Assembly (NCBI RefSeq): GCF_002897035.1
Contig: NZ_BAUX01000012.1
Span: 80,130 to 144,129, forward strand
Length of the DNA: 64,000 bases
Origin: Methylopila sp. Yamaguchi
Lineage (GTDB): Bacteria; Pseudomonadota; Alphaproteobacteria; Rhizobiales; Methylopilaceae
Reading direction: 5' to 3'
Part shown: positions 42,322 to 52,133 of the stretch, one piece after another
Numbering within the stretch: the stretch's first letter is position 1
Layout: each line of letters begins with the position of its first letter
The notes under the pieces: generated by a model
Databases searched by the model: none
The model's input: the letters and a program-made list of their open reading frames with translations, nothing else
Told to the model about the DNA's origin: nothing
Program-made: the position numbers and the translations under genes

Positions 42322-43359
42322 ATGACGAAGTTTAAGCTCGAGTACATCTGGCTCGACGGCTACGCCCCGGTGCCGAACCTCCGCGGCAAGACCCAGATCA
42401 AGGAGTTCGACTCCTTTCCGTCTCTCGAGCAGCTGCCGCTTTGGGGCTTCGACGGCTCGTCCACGATGCAGGCCGAGGGCCACAGCTCCGACTGCGTGCT
42501 GAAGCCCGTCGCGGTCTATCCGGATCCGGCCCGCACCAACGGCGCGCTCGTGCTGTGCGAAGTCATGATGCCGGACGGCGTCACCCCGCACTCCACCAAC
42601 AAGCGCGCCACCATCCTGGACGACGAAGGCGCCTGGTTCGGCTTCGAGCAGGAGTACTTCTTCTACCAGAACGGCCGCCCGCTCGGCTTCCCCGAGCAGG
42701 GCTACCCCGCCCCGCAGGGCCCGTACTACTGCGGCGTCGGCTACGCGGCCGCCGGCGGCATCGCGCGCGAGATCGTCGAGGAGCATCTCGACCAGTGCCT
42801 CGCGGCCGGCATCAACCACGAAGGCATCAACGCGGAAGTCGCGAAGGGCCAGTGGGAGTTCCAGATCTTCGGCAAGGGCTCCAAGAAGGCCGCTGACGAG
42901 ATGTGGATGGCGCGCTACCTGCTGCAGCGCCTGACCGAGAAGTACGAGATCGACATCGAGTATCACTGCAAGCCGCTGGGCGACACCGACTGGAACGGCT
43001 CCGGCATGCACTGCAACTTCTCGACCGAGTACATGCGCACGGTCGGCGGCAAGGACTACTTCGAGGCCCTAATGGCGGCCTTCGACAAGAACCTGATGGA
43101 CCACATCGCCGTCTACGGCCCGGACAACGACAAGCGTCTGACCGGCAAGCACGAGACCGCGCCGTGGAACAAGTTCTCCTACGGCGTCGCTGACCGCGGC
43201 GCTTCGATCCGCGTGCCGCACTCCTTCGTCAAGAACGACTACAAGGGCTATCTCGAGGATCGCCGCCCGAACTCGCAGGGCGACCCCTACGCGATCGCCT
43301 CGCAGGTCCTCAAGACGATCTCGGAAGTTCCGACCGAGAAGGCCGCCGCCGCGGCCTGA
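42322..43359 (+). CDS. glnII: Glutamine synthetase II (eukaryotic type)
   Basis: A 345-residue GSII enzyme, the short eukaryotic-type glutamine synthetase of rhizobia. LEYIWLDGYAPVPNLRGKT at the start, WGFDGSSTMQAEGHSSDC (substrate region), GFEQEYFFY (metal-binding Glu), GMHCNF and the RGASIRVPHSF segment are diagnostic. It makes glutamine from glutamate and ammonia with ATP and, unlike GSI, lacks the adenylylation loop. The ATG at 42322 follows AGAGGC; upstream frame extension has no similarity. The sigma-54-like promoter at 42210 implies induction under nitrogen limitation. Confidence 0.96.
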   Translation: MTKFKLEYIWLDGYAPVPNLRGKTQIKEFDSFPSLEQLPLWGFDGSSTMQAEGHSSDCVLKPVAVYPDPARTNGALVLCEVMMPDGVTPHSTNKRATILDDEGAWFGFEQEYFFYQNGRPLGFPEQGYPAPQGPYYCGVGYAAAGGIAREIVEEHLDQCLAAGINHEGINAEVAKGQWEFQIFGKGSKKAADEMWMARYLLQRLTEKYEIDIEYHCKPLGDTDWNGSGMHCNFSTEYMRTVGGKDYFEALMAAFDKNLMDHIAVYGPDNDKRLTGKHETAPWNKFSYGVADRGASIRVPHSFVKNDYKGYLEDRRPNSQGDPYAIASQVLKTISEVPTEKAAAAA

Positions 43360-43410
43360 TCAGAATTGGGCCGGGACGTCGCTGTCTCGGCCCGACCTTC
43401 CGCTCTCCAG

Positions 43411-43441
43411 AACGCCGACGGGCCCCGCCCGTCGGCGTTCG
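43411..43441 (+). terminator. Terminator after glnII
   Basis: Perfect 12-base inverted repeat AACGCCGACGGG / CCCGTCGGCGTT (43411-43439) followed by TTC, about 50 bases past the glnII stop. A smaller GGGCCG-based hairpin lies before it at 43374-43396. Confidence 0.7.
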
Positions 43442-43626
43442 TCGTTCCAGTAGCGCTCAGGTCGGCGGCTATGCGCTTCAGCCGATTCGAAGTGCTTGAA
43501 GAGCAAACCGCGCTAAAGAACGTCCAACAACAGGCTCACCAACGTTCCGGGCAATTGCGAAGATTTACTGTGCAATCCATAATAGGCCGTCTGATTCACC
43601 GCACTCTACGAATGGGGGAAGAGCGC

Positions 43627-43974
43627 ATGAAGTTTGTTGGAGCGGCGGGCATCGCCGCTTGCGTCGTGTTGTTAGGGGGATGCGCAGCGGCCGTCGATCC
43701 TAAAACGTTCGCGGCGGGACGCGAGGTCTTGATCGGAAGTCCTGCGGCCATGCGACATGTCACGGCCGAGTGCGCCGCCAAGGTACGCCGCAACCCGCAG
43801 CTCCATCAATCCATCAACCTTTTGGTGAATTTGCCATCAGAGCGCTCGCCTGATGTTTTCTGCGAACGCTTCATAAAGGCCTACCGCGACGGCAGGATCA
43901 GTTATGAAAAATACTTGGAAAGTTCGAAAAAGATTGTGGACCCAGATTTAGTCCGGATAGCGCAGGGCCGTTAG
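43627..43974 (+). CDS. Small hypothetical lipoprotein
   Basis: A 115-residue predicted lipoprotein: MKFVGAAGIAACVVLLGGC is a signal with lipobox LGGC. The mature part is helical and charged (SPAAMRHVTAECAAKVRRNP, then CERFIKAYRDGRISYEKYL) with two further Cys residues. GGGGGAAG precedes the ATG at 43627; the frame extends upstream without similarity. No known domain. The gene is more AT-rich than its neighbours and stands alone, so it may be an accessory acquisition. Confidence 0.7.
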   Translation: MKFVGAAGIAACVVLLGGCAAAVDPKTFAAGREVLIGSPAAMRHVTAECAAKVRRNPQLHQSINLLVNLPSERSPDVFCERFIKAYRDGRISYEKYLESSKKIVDPDLVRIAQGR

Positions 43975-44090
43975 TCGCCCGCGTTCAGATTCCGCTCCGC
44001 TTAGGATCAATGACGACGGCATGGCCGCGACTTAGCCCCAATCCCAAGTCCTTGAGACCCGGCTTGCGGGAATGACGCCGCCGCCGCGCC

Positions 44091-44675
44091 TTACGACGTC
44101 CAGCGCCAGCCGGCGTCGTCAAACACGATCGCGCGGCCCTGCACGATCGCCATGTCGGGGACGGCGGCGCGATCGACGCCGCCGCGCAGCGTCAGCAGCA
44201 CGCGCGAGACGCCGCCGTGGGCGACGAGCACCGTCGGCCCGTCGAGCGCCTCCACCGCCTCGCTCACCCTGAGCGACAGGTCGGCGTAGCTCTCGCCTTG
44301 GGGCGGCCGGAAATCCCAAATGGTCCTGGCGCGGCGGGCGACGCTCGCCGGATCGCGGCGCTTGAGCTCGCGGAACGTCGAGCCCTCCCAGGCTCCGAAG
44401 GACAGCTCCTTCAGGCGGGGATCGCGGTCGAAGGCGTCGGGGTCGAGCCCGAGAACCGCGCGCAGGCGCCGCATGGTCTCGGAGGCGCGCGACAGCGGGC
44501 TCGCGACGAAACGGTAGCCGGCGGCGTCGCCGAGCGCCGCCTTCAGCGTGCGGCCCACGGCGTCCGCCTGGTCGCGGCCGCGCCCATTCAGCGGAATGTC
44601 GGTCTGGCCCTGCAGCCGCCCCTCGGCGTTCCAGTCGGTCTCGCCGTGGCGAACGACGACCAGCGGAGCCGTCAC
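44091..44675 (-). CDS. Histidine phosphatase (phosphoglycerate mutase-like)
   Basis: A 194-residue protein of the histidine phosphatase superfamily. VVVRHGETDWNAEGRLQGQ carries the phospho-accepting His, SPLSRASETM the second Arg, and LVAHGGVSRVLL the second His. GTG at 44675 overlaps the fabI stop (GTGA), so it is cotranscribed and translationally coupled with fabI. The broad family acts on phosphoesters such as phosphoglycerates, phosphosugars or cofactors; the substrate is not evident. Confidence 0.87.
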   Translation of the reverse strand: MTAPLVVVRHGETDWNAEGRLQGQTDIPLNGRGRDQADAVGRTLKAALGDAAGYRFVASPLSRASETMRRLRAVLGLDPDAFDRDPRLKELSFGAWEGSTFRELKRRDPASVARRARTIWDFRPPQGESYADLSLRVSEAVEALDGPTVLVAHGGVSRVLLTLRGGVDRAAVPDMAIVQGRAIVFDDAGWRWTS

Positions 44676-45487
44676 CCCGCGACCGACATGTCCGGCGCGT
44701 CGGGGTTCTTCATGCCGACGATGTGGTAGCCCGCGTCCACATGGTGCACCTCGCCGGTGACGCCGCGGCCCATGTCGGACAGCAGGTAGAGCGCCGAGTC
44801 GCCGACCTCCTCGATCGAGACCGTGCGGCGCAGCGGGGCGTTGTACTCGTTCCACTTCAGGATGTAGCGGAAGTCGCCGATGCCTGAGGCCGCCAGCGTC
44901 TTGATCGGGCCGGCCGAGATTGCGTTGACGCGGATGCCGCCCGGGCCGAGGTCGGCCGCGAGGTAGCGCACGGAGGCCTCAAGCGCGGCCTTCGCGACGC
45001 CCATGACGTTGTAGTGCGGCATCCACTTCTCGGCGCCGTAGTAGGTCAGCGTCAGGATCGAGCCGCCGTTCCCCATCAGCTTCTCCGCCCGCTGCGCGAC
45101 GGCGGTGAGCGAATAGCAGGAGATGAACATGGTCTTGTGGAAGTTCTCGGCGGTCGTCTCGACGTAACGGCCGTCGAGCTGGTCCTTGTCCGAGAAGGCG
45201 ACGGCGTGGACGACGAAGTCGAGCCCGCCCATCAGCTCGCCGGTCTTGTCAAAAACCGCGTCGATGCTTGCGGGATCGGTCACGTCGCAGTGGCCGACGA
45301 CATGGGCGTCCAGCTCCGCCGCGAGGGGCTCCACGCGCTTCTTCAGGGCGTCGCCCTGATAGGTGAAAGCGAGCTTGGCGCCGGCTTTCGCCGCGGCTCT
45401 GGCGATCCCCCAGGCGATGGATCGGTTGTTCGCGACGCCCATCACAAGGCCCCGCTTGCCGGCCATCAAGCCCTGGACATCGGTCAT
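44672..45487 (-). CDS. fabI: Enoyl-[acyl-carrier-protein] reductase FabI
   Basis: A 271-residue NADH-dependent enoyl-ACP reductase, the last step of each fatty acid elongation cycle. GVANNRSIAWGIA is the FabI-type nucleotide site; the catalytic pair Tyr and Lys spaced by six residues is in HYNVMGVAK; SAGPIKTLAASGI is the substrate-binding loop. The ATG at 45487 is preferred; the frame extends to 45556 without similarity. It forms an operon with the phosphatase gene at 44091. Length is normal and no resistance-type substitutions were judged. Confidence 0.95.
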   Translation of the reverse strand: MTDVQGLMAGKRGLVMGVANNRSIAWGIARAAAKAGAKLAFTYQGDALKKRVEPLAAELDAHVVGHCDVTDPASIDAVFDKTGELMGGLDFVVHAVAFSDKDQLDGRYVETTAENFHKTMFISCYSLTAVAQRAEKLMGNGGSILTLTYYGAEKWMPHYNVMGVAKAALEASVRYLAADLGPGGIRVNAISAGPIKTLAASGIGDFRYILKWNEYNAPLRRTVSIEEVGDSALYLLSDMGRGVTGEVHHVDAGYHIVGMKNPDAPDMSVAG

Positions 45488-45686
45488 CAAAACACCCTCA
45501 CAGCGCGCGTTATCGCGGAATTGGCCCGCTATGGCATAGGGCCTCAAGGCCTTCAAGCCGCCGCGGTCCCCCGTTCATCACAGCACGTTTCATTCCACCC
45601 CAAGGGCGTGGCCACAGACGCGTTGACGGACGCTCGGGCCCATGGTGCGCTGCACTCCATACGCATTCAACCGCCGGGGAGATCCA

Positions 45687-46157
45687 ATGAGCGACACGCG
45701 TCCGCCGCTGCCGCCGTTCACCTTCGAAACCGCGACCCTCAAGGCCCGCAAGGCCGAAGACGCCTGGAACACCCACGATCCAGAGAAGGTCTCGCTCGCC
45801 TACACCGAGGACAGCACCTGGCGGAACCGCTCGGAGTTCTTCACCGGTCGACCCGCCATCGTGGCGTTCCTCACCCGCAAGTGGGCGAAGGAGCTGGATT
45901 ACCGCCTCATCAAGGAGCTCTGGGCCTTCCACGACAACCGCATCGCGGTCCGCTTCCAGTACGAGTGGCACGACGCCGCGGGCGACTGGTTCCGCTCCTA
46001 CGGCAACGAACAGTGGGAGTTCGACGAGCGCGGCCTGATGCGCCGCCGCGAGGCGAGCATCAACGACGTCGTGATCAGGGAAAGCGAGCGCAAGTTCCTG
46101 TGGCCCAAGGGACCCCGCCCGGACGACTTTCCCGGGCTCACGGAGCTCGGGCTGTAA
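45687..46157 (+). CDS. DUF1348 / NTF2-like protein
   Basis: A 156-residue SnoaL/NTF2-fold protein. [25 protein letters not shown], split by AED, and [33 protein letters not shown] and [22 protein letters not shown] are the well-conserved DUF1348 blocks. GGGGAG precedes the ATG at 45687. The family is widespread and uncharacterised; the fold forms a small cone-shaped pocket. It stands alone between fabI and the J-domain gene. Confidence 0.88.
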   Translation: MSDTRPPLPPFTFETATLKARKAEDAWNTHDPEKVSLAYTEDSTWRNRSEFFTGRPAIVAFLTRKWAKELDYRLIKELWAFHDNRIAVRFQYEWHDAAGDWFRSYGNEQWEFDERGLMRRREASINDVVIRESERKFLWPKGPRPDDFPGLTELGL

Positions 46158-46204
46158 GCCGGCTTGCGGCGGCTCCGGAGCCGCCGTTCGCCTTCCCGCG
46201 GGTC

Positions 46205-47179
46205 TCAGCCGCGCGGGTCGTAAGGCGCCTCGTCGCGCAGCCGCTTGGCGAGCTCTTCAAGCTTCGGGTCGCCGCCCGGCGGAAGCGCGATGCGGAGCTC
46301 CACCAGAAGATCGCCTGCGGATCCTTCGGCGCCGATGCCCTTGCCGCGCAGGCGCAGCGTGCGGCCGCCGTCGGAGCCCGCGGGGACCTTGAGCTCCACC
46401 GCGCCGTCGAGCGTCGGCACGCGCACCTTAGCGCCCAGCACCGCCTCGTAGAGCGCAACCGGAACCTCGACGCGCACGTCCCGGCCCTCGGCGCGGAACT
46501 GCGGGTCGGGCGCAACGCGCACCCGGACCAGCGCGTCGCCCGGCGCGCCGCCGAAGCCGCTCGCCTGGCCCTGCCCCTTGAGCCGGATCGACTTGCCCTC
46601 CTCGATGCCGGCCGGCACCGAAACCTCGAGCTCCTTGCCCGTGGGAAGCCGCACGCGGCGCTTCGCGCCCCGGGCCCATTCGCGGAACGGCACGGCGATC
46701 TCCGCCGTCACGTCCTCGCCGCGCGGCGGCTCGCCGCCGAAACCGGCGCCGCCGCGGGGGCGGCGGCCGCCGAAGGCGCCGAGAATGTCCTCGAAGATGT
46801 CCTCACCGCCCCCTCCGCCGCCGAAGCCACGGCGCGCGCCGCCGAACGGGGAGCCGCCCAGGTCGAACTCGAAATGGGAGCCGCGGGCCCCGGCGCCAGG
46901 ACGTGCGGAGGCGCCCTCGAAGCCGCGGAACCGCGGCTTGCCCTCGGCGTCGATCTCGCCGCGGTCGAACTGGCCGCGCTTGTTCTCGTCGGACAGCAGC
47001 TCGTAGGCCGAGCTGATCTCGGCGAAGCGCTCCTTCGCCTTGGGATCGTCGGGCCGCTGGTCCGGATGCCAGGCCTTGGCGAGTTTGCGGAAGGCCTTCT
47101 TGATGTCGGCGGACGTCGCCGAGCGCGTCACGCCGAGCACGTCATAGGGATCGCGCATCGGGTCGTTCGTCACCGTCAT
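46205..47179 (-). CDS. J-domain co-chaperone (DnaJ/CbpA-like, no zinc finger)
   Basis: A 324-residue type II J-protein. The J domain (about residues 8-75) contains DPYDVLGVTRSATSADIKKA and the HPD motif in AWHPDQRPD. A Gly/Phe-rich linker (about 85-150) follows, then two DnaJ C-terminal beta-sandwich domains with VSVPAGIEEGKSIRLKG and LRLRGKGIG. No CxxCxGxG zinc finger is present, which resembles CbpA more than DnaJ. It should stimulate DnaK and bind clients. A second Met seven codons in is an alternative start. Confidence 0.9.
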   Translation of the reverse strand: MTVTNDPMRDPYDVLGVTRSATSADIKKAFRKLAKAWHPDQRPDDPKAKERFAEISSAYELLSDENKRGQFDRGEIDAEGKPRFRGFEGASARPGAGARGSHFEFDLGGSPFGGARRGFGGGGGGEDIFEDILGAFGGRRPRGGAGFGGEPPRGEDVTAEIAVPFREWARGAKRRVRLPTGKELEVSVPAGIEEGKSIRLKGQGQASGFGGAPGDALVRVRVAPDPQFRAEGRDVRVEVPVALYEAVLGAKVRVPTLDGAVELKVPAGSDGGRTLRLRGKGIGAEGSAGDLLVELRIALPPGGDPKLEELAKRLRDEAPYDPRG

Positions 47180-47271
47180 TGATGTTGGGCGCGCCCCCGG
47201 GCAGAGGCGCGACGCGTGTCGCCGTCAATGTGGATCGGCTGTGACTGGAATGCAACAGTCAGCGCGTAGGA

Positions 47272-47931
47272 TCAGAGTGAGCGGCTTGCAGTGGTGCGGA
47301 TCGCCACCGCCTCCCAGTAGCCCGCGGCCGTGCGGCAGGCCGTGCCCTCGAGCCGCTGCTCGCGGCCGCTCGCGCTGTGGCTCGCGACGAAGGGCCGGCA
47401 GGTGGCGCCGTTGGCGTTGCTGACCGCGGCTGAGGCCACGAACGAGCCGTAGGAGCCGCTGTCCGGATTGGCCCAGGGCACGGAGGCGTTGACGGCGTCC
47501 GCCGTCATGGCGAGGCCGAGCGCGCCGCGGGCGTAGCCCCAGTCGGAGGCGGTCAGTCCCGGAGGAGGCGCTGCGGGCTCGCCGGCGGGTGCGGCGGGCG
47601 CATAGGCCGCAGGCTTGGGCGCCTCCGACGGCGCGGCCGAGGCGACGCCCGGCGGCGGCGCGAGCGGGGCCGAGGTGACGGCGCTCTTCGTCTCGCCTTC
47701 GTACTTGAAATCGTCCGCCTGCCGCTCGGCGGCGGGGCGGCGAATGCTCCCCGTCTTCAGCTCGTCCGCGTCCGAGCCGAACAACGGATAGGACACGCTG
47801 CAGCCGCCGGCGAGCAGGGCCAGCCCGAGAGCCGCGACGAGCCCGCCCCCGCGGCGGAGCGCCGCTCGCGAGGGGCCGGCCGCTCGTGTAGACCGTTCGC
47901 TGTCGGACAAACGCTGATACAGGCTACGCAT
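47272..47931 (-). CDS. RT0821/Lpp0805-type surface lipoprotein
   Basis: A 219-residue predicted lipoprotein. A long basic N-region precedes the hydrophobic core and lipobox LLAGGCS (Cys at about residue 44). A Pro/Ala-rich linker follows, then a C-terminal domain with NSGSYGSF-like and [22 protein letters not shown] segments resembling the RT0821/Lpp0805 surface-protein family, where a glycine-zipper antigen-like end is common. ATG at 47931 is used rather than a GTG two codons before. It is divergent from pdxH with about 50 bases between starts. Function unknown. Confidence 0.78.
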   Translation of the reverse strand: MRSLYQRLSDSERSTRAAGPSRAALRRGGGLVAALGLALLAGGCSVSYPLFGSDADELKTGSIRRPAAERQADDFKYEGETKSAVTSAPLAPPPGVASAAPSEAPKPAAYAPAAPAGEPAAPPPGLTASDWGYARGALGLAMTADAVNASVPWANPDSGSYGSFVASAAVSNANGATCRPFVASHSASGREQRLEGTACRTAAGYWEAVAIRTTASRSL

Positions 47932-47984
47932 CCGCACTCGTAAACTCCGTGATTACGGTACGAACTGAACGGCAGGAGCGGTTA

Positions 47985-48584
47985 ATGTCGAGTGACTTCC
48001 ACGCCACAGACGATCCTTTCCAAGCGTTCGACGCGTGGATGGCGGAGGCCGTCGCGGCGGAGATCAACGATCCCAACGCCATGGCGCTCGCGACCGTCGA
48101 CGCGGACGGCTTGCCGGACGTGCGGGTGGTGTTGCTGAACGGCCTCGATCGGCGCGGCTTCGTGTTCTACACCAATGTCGGCAGCGCCAAGGGCCGCGAG
48201 CTCACGGCGCAGCCGAAGGCGGCGGCGGTGTTCCACTGGAAGTCGCTGCGGCGGCAGATTCGCATCCGCGGGCCGGTCGAGCGGGTGACCGAGGCCGAGG
48301 CCGACGCCTACTTCGCCACAAGGCCGCGGCTGAGCCGGATCGGCGCCTGGGCGTCCCGTCAGTCGGCCCCGCTCGAGTCCCGCCGGGAGCTCGAAGACGC
48401 GGTCGCGGCCTTCGAGACGCGGTTCGAGGGCGAGGAGCCGCCGCGGCCGCCGCACTGGACGGGCTTCCGCATCATCCCCATTTCGATCGAGTTCTGGCAG
48501 GATATGCCGTTCCGCCTGCACGACCGCGCGACCTTCGCGGTCCAGCCGGACGGCTCCTGGACCCGCACCCGCCTCTATCCGTGA
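47985..48584 (+). CDS. pdxH: Pyridoxine/pyridoxamine 5'-phosphate oxidase
   Basis: A 199-residue FMN enzyme that makes pyridoxal 5'-phosphate from PNP or [44 protein letters not shown] (split), [19 protein letters not shown] and [15 protein letters not shown] are PdxH hallmarks, and the C-terminal RLHDRATF and RTRLYP complete the family pattern. CAGGAG precedes the ATG at 47985. An SDR gene follows after 20 bases, so the two may be cotranscribed. Confidence 0.95.
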   Translation: MSSDFHATDDPFQAFDAWMAEAVAAEINDPNAMALATVDADGLPDVRVVLLNGLDRRGFVFYTNVGSAKGRELTAQPKAAAVFHWKSLRRQIRIRGPVERVTEAEADAYFATRPRLSRIGAWASRQSAPLESRRELEDAVAAFETRFEGEEPPRPPHWTGFRIIPISIEFWQDMPFRLHDRATFAVQPDGSWTRTRLYP

Positions 48585-48604
48585 CCTCCCGCGCAGGATC
48601 AGCG

Positions 48605-49498
48605 ATGAGCCCGACCGAGCCGAAGCCGCAAGCGGCGCCCGGCGTCTGCCCGATGACCGGCGCGCGCCCCGGCGACCCGGCCCCGATCGCCGCCGCGCCC
48701 ACGGCGACGCACGCCGCTGCGCCGACCGCCTCCCCCGCGCCGCGCCCTCGGGCGTCGGGCTCCAACGAGCCGCGCAAGACTCTGCTGCTGACCGGCGCGA
48801 GCCGCGGCATCGGCCACGCCACGGTGAAGCGATTCTCCGCCGCGGGGTGGCGAGTCATCACCTGCTCCCGGCACCATTTTCCCGAGGAGTGCCCCTGGGG
48901 CGCAGGGCCCGAAGACCATGTCCAGGTCGACTTGTCCGACGTGGACGACACGGTCCGCGCGATCGACGAAATCAAAAGCCGGCTCGACGGCGGCTTGATC
49001 CACGCCCTGGTCAACAACGCCGGCATCTCCCCCAAGGCCCCCGGCGGCGGCCGTCTGAACGGGCTCGAGACGGCGCTCGACGACTGGAAGACCGTGTTCC
49101 AGGTCAATTTCTTCGCGCCGATCATGCTGGCCCGCGGGCTGTCCGCCGAGCTCACGGCGGCCAAGGGCTCGATCGTGAACGTCACCTCGATCGCCGGCAG
49201 CCGGGTCCACCCCTTCGCGGGCGCGGCCTACGCCACGTCAAAGGCGGCGCTCGCGTCGCTCACCCGCGAGATGGCGGCGGACTTCGGGCCGCTCGGCGTG
49301 CGCGTCAACGCCATCGCGCCGGGCGAGATCGACACGGCGATTCTCTCTCCCGGCACCGACAGGATCGTGGCGCAGATCCCGCTCCGCCGGCTCGGCACGC
49401 CGGACGAGGTCGCGAAGACGATCTACTTCCTCTGCACGGAGAACTCGTCCTACGTGACGGGCGCCGAGATCCACATCAACGGCGGCCAGCACGTCTGA
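48605..49498 (+). CDS. SDR oxidoreductase with Pro/Ala-rich N-terminal extension
   Basis: A 297-residue SDR. Residues 1-57 form a Pro/Ala-rich, probably disordered extension containing GVCPMTGARPGDPAP; the SDR fold then starts with LLLTGASRGIGHATVKRF. NNAGISPK, a catalytic Ser in VTSIAGS, YATSK and NAIAPGEIDTAI follow, and the chain ends in TGAEIHINGGQHV. Cofactor and substrate are not evident. It lies 20 bases after pdxH in the same direction, which may indicate an operon, and converges with the GGDEF-EAL gene. Confidence 0.87.
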   Translation: MSPTEPKPQAAPGVCPMTGARPGDPAPIAAAPTATHAAAPTASPAPRPRASGSNEPRKTLLLTGASRGIGHATVKRFSAAGWRVITCSRHHFPEECPWGAGPEDHVQVDLSDVDDTVRAIDEIKSRLDGGLIHALVNNAGISPKAPGGGRLNGLETALDDWKTVFQVNFFAPIMLARGLSAELTAAKGSIVNVTSIAGSRVHPFAGAAYATSKAALASLTREMAADFGPLGVRVNAIAPGEIDTAILSPGTDRIVAQIPLRRLGTPDEVAKTIYFLCTENSSYVTGAEIHINGGQHV

Positions 49499-49522
49499 GC
49501 GCGCGGCCGGCGCCGTCCGGGC

Positions 49523-51889
49523 TCAGCGGGTCGCGAAGGCTCGGTTCCGGGTCATAAAGCCGTCGAACGACACCACGGGGCTCGGGCGCCCGATCAGATA
49601 GCCCTGGATCTCCTCGCAGTTCAGCTCCGCCAGGAAGGCGCGCTGCTCGGCGGTCTCCACGCCCTCGGCGGTGATCGGCATGTCGAGGCTCTCGCCGAGC
49701 GCCACGACCGCGCGCACGATGGCCTTGGCCTGCGGGCTGGTCGAAAGCTGCCGGATGAACGAGGCGTCGATCTTGATGCGGTCGAACGGGAACGACTGCA
49801 GGTAGGACAGCGACGAGTAGCCGGTGCCGAAATCGTCCATGGCGATCTGGACGCCGAGCGCCTTCAGCCGCCGCAGCGTGTGGAGCGCGCTCGACAGGTT
49901 GTCGAGCAGAACCCCCTCGGTGATCTCGAGCTCGAGGCGTTTCGCCGGCAATCCGGTCTCGACCAGGATGCCGTGGACCAGCTCGACGATGTCGCCGTGC
50001 TGGAACTGCACCGGCGAGAGGTTCACCGCGACCTTGCCGGGCTTGATCCAGCCGACCGCATCCTGGCAGGCGCGGCGCAGCACCCACTCGCCGATCGGCA
50101 CGATCGCCGCCGTCTCCTCCGCCACGGGGATGAACTGGGCGGGCGACACCACGCCGCGCGTCGGGTGCTTCCAGCGGAGCAGCGCCTCGAAGCCGACGAT
50201 CTCGCCGGTCCGCGTGTTCGCCTGCGGCATCCAGTGCAGGAACATCTCGTCGCGCGAGATCGCGGTGGCGAGGTCCTGCTGCAGGGCCCGGCGCTCGCGC
50301 AGCGCGAGGTCCATCTCGGGCTCGAAGCCGCGCGCCAAGCCCCGCCCCTCGGCCTTCGCCCGGTAGAGCGCGCTGTCGGCGTTGGCGAAAAGGGCGTCGG
50401 TCGTGGAGCCGTGATGGGGATAGACGGCGTAGCCGACGCTCGCGCCGCAGCGGATGGTCTTGCCCGCGATCACGGTTTCGGTGTTGAGGCGCTCGGTCAG
50501 CCGCGCCGCGAGCTTGTCGGCGTCGCCGGCGTCGGGGCCGGTGCCGATCAGGACGAACTCGTCGCCGCCGAGGCGGAAGGTCATGGCGTCGGGCGCCGCC
50601 GAGACGATCCGGCGCGACGCCGTGCGGAGCAGGTCGTCGCCCGCGGCGTGTCCGAAGACGTCGTTGACCTCCTTGAACTTGTCGAGGTCGACGCAGAACA
50701 GGGCGACCTCGCCGCCCCGCTTCAGAGCGGCCGCGAGCGCCTCGTTGAAGGCGGCCCGGTTGGCGAGGCCGGTCAGCGGGTCGTGGTAGGCGAGGTGGCG
50801 GATGCGATGTTCGTTGCGGCGCTGCTCGGAGAGGTCGCGGAGCGTGTAGACGCGGCGGAGCCGTCCCTCCAGCGCCATGTCGCGGCTCGCGATCTCGACC
50901 GGAACGGTCTCGCGGCCGGTGGCCTTCAGCAGGGCCTCCTGCGGCTTGGCGAAGCTCGCCGACAGCAGCCGATCAGGATCCGGCGCCGCGAGGAAGTCGC
51001 GCAGCGCGCGGCCTCGCAGCACCGCGGGATCGAGCCCGATCAAACGGGCCGCCGCCAGGTTGACGTCGACGATGCGCTGGTCCTCGCAGATCACCAGGCC
51101 TTCGTTGGTCAGGTCGGCGAAGGCGCGGTCGCGGGCGTTCTGCTGGCTGCCGCCGGCCCCGAAGCGCCCGTCGGCCATGACGCCGACGAAGGCGGCGATC
51201 AGCGAAACCACGCTGACGGCGGCGGCGACGAAGGCAAGCTGCATGCCGTCGATCGCGTTGGGGAAGGTCAGGAGCCGGGCGTTCGGGCGCACGACGGCGT
51301 CAAAGGTCGAGAGCGCGTGAAAGGCGAACAACGCCATTCCGAGGGCTGCGGCCGCGAGCGCGTATCCGTGGATCGTCTTCAATCTCGCGGCCAACGCGAA
51401 GGCGCCCGCGGCCCCGACGACGACGACGAGCGTCGCAAGGGAAAACGCGGCCATGTCGAGCGACGCGCGTCCCGGGGCGCGCAGCGCGGTGACTCCGATA
51501 AAGGCCGCCAGCGCCGCGGCCGATCCGAAGAGCGCGCCGCCGATCGCCGCCTTCACGACCGCGCCGGCGGTCAAGGCGGCGCCCGTGACATAGACCGCGG
51601 TCACGGCGACGACCAGCGCGATCACCAGCGACGCTCCGACGATGCGGAAATCATAGGCCGCTCCCTCGACGCCGCCGAGCGCGAGCAGGGCGAGCGCATG
51701 GCCGACCCACGCCGACAGCCCCAGCGCCGCGCCGGCGAGCCCGGCGCGCCAGATCCGCCCGTCCTCGGACGCCTCGTCCATGCGCGCCAGCGACACGATC
51801 GCAAGCGACCCGGTCAGGCAGCACGCAAGCAGCAGCGTGGCCAAACCGGGGAGCGGCAGATCGATCGAAGCTGCGGGAGACCAGGGCAT
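49523..51889 (-). CDS. Membrane PAS-GGDEF-EAL cyclic di-GMP protein
   Basis: A 788-residue protein. About seven hydrophobic segments (residues 12-240) resemble an MHYT-like sensor, but its MHYT-type motifs are degenerate. A PAS-like region (about 255-365) precedes GGDEF (DLDKFKEVNDVFGHAAGD and intact GGDEF, no RxxD I-site) and EAL (EALLRWKHP, NLSPVQF, EITEG, DDFGTGYSS, KIDASFI, AEGVET). All residues needed for phosphodiesterase chemistry appear present. It could make, degrade or both. Converges with the SDR gene. Confidence 0.9.
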   Translation of the reverse strand: MPWSPAASIDLPLPGLATLLLACCLTGSLAIVSLARMDEASEDGRIWRAGLAGAALGLSAWVGHALALLALGGVEGAAYDFRIVGASLVIALVVAVTAVYVTGAALTAGAVVKAAIGGALFGSAAALAAFIGVTALRAPGRASLDMAAFSLATLVVVVGAAGAFALAARLKTIHGYALAAAALGMALFAFHALSTFDAVVRPNARLLTFPNAIDGMQLAFVAAAVSVVSLIAAFVGVMADGRFGAGGSQQNARDRAFADLTNEGLVICEDQRIVDVNLAAARLIGLDPAVLRGRALRDFLAAPDPDRLLSASFAKPQEALLKATGRETVPVEIASRDMALEGRLRRVYTLRDLSEQRRNEHRIRHLAYHDPLTGLANRAAFNEALAAALKRGGEVALFCVDLDKFKEVNDVFGHAAGDDLLRTASRRIVSAAPDAMTFRLGGDEFVLIGTGPDAGDADKLAARLTERLNTETVIAGKTIRCGASVGYAVYPHHGSTTDALFANADSALYRAKAEGRGLARGFEPEMDLALRERRALQQDLATAISRDEMFLHWMPQANTRTGEIVGFEALLRWKHPTRGVVSPAQFIPVAEETAAIVPIGEWVLRRACQDAVGWIKPGKVAVNLSPVQFQHGDIVELVHGILVETGLPAKRLELEITEGVLLDNLSSALHTLRRLKALGVQIAMDDFGTGYSSLSYLQSFPFDRIKIDASFIRQLSTSPQAKAIVRAVVALGESLDMPITAEGVETAEQRAFLAELNCEEIQGYLIGRPSPVVSFDGFMTRNRAFATR

Positions 51890-52133
51890 CTGCGGGAGCC
51901 GGTGCGGGATCAGTCGTCAGGCGACGACTAAACACGCGCCGGGATAATAAGTGATGAAATTTCAACCAGCGCCGGACGGCATTTTGGGCGGCCGGACGGG
52001 CCCGGGCGCGCCGTCACGCGCCTGCGTCGCCCGGGAGCCGCCACTCGCCAACCCGACTAAGGGCCTCGCGGGCCCCTGGTACCCGCGTCAGAGCGGGGGT
52101 GTGACGGCGTAATTGCTCTGAACCGCTCACGCC

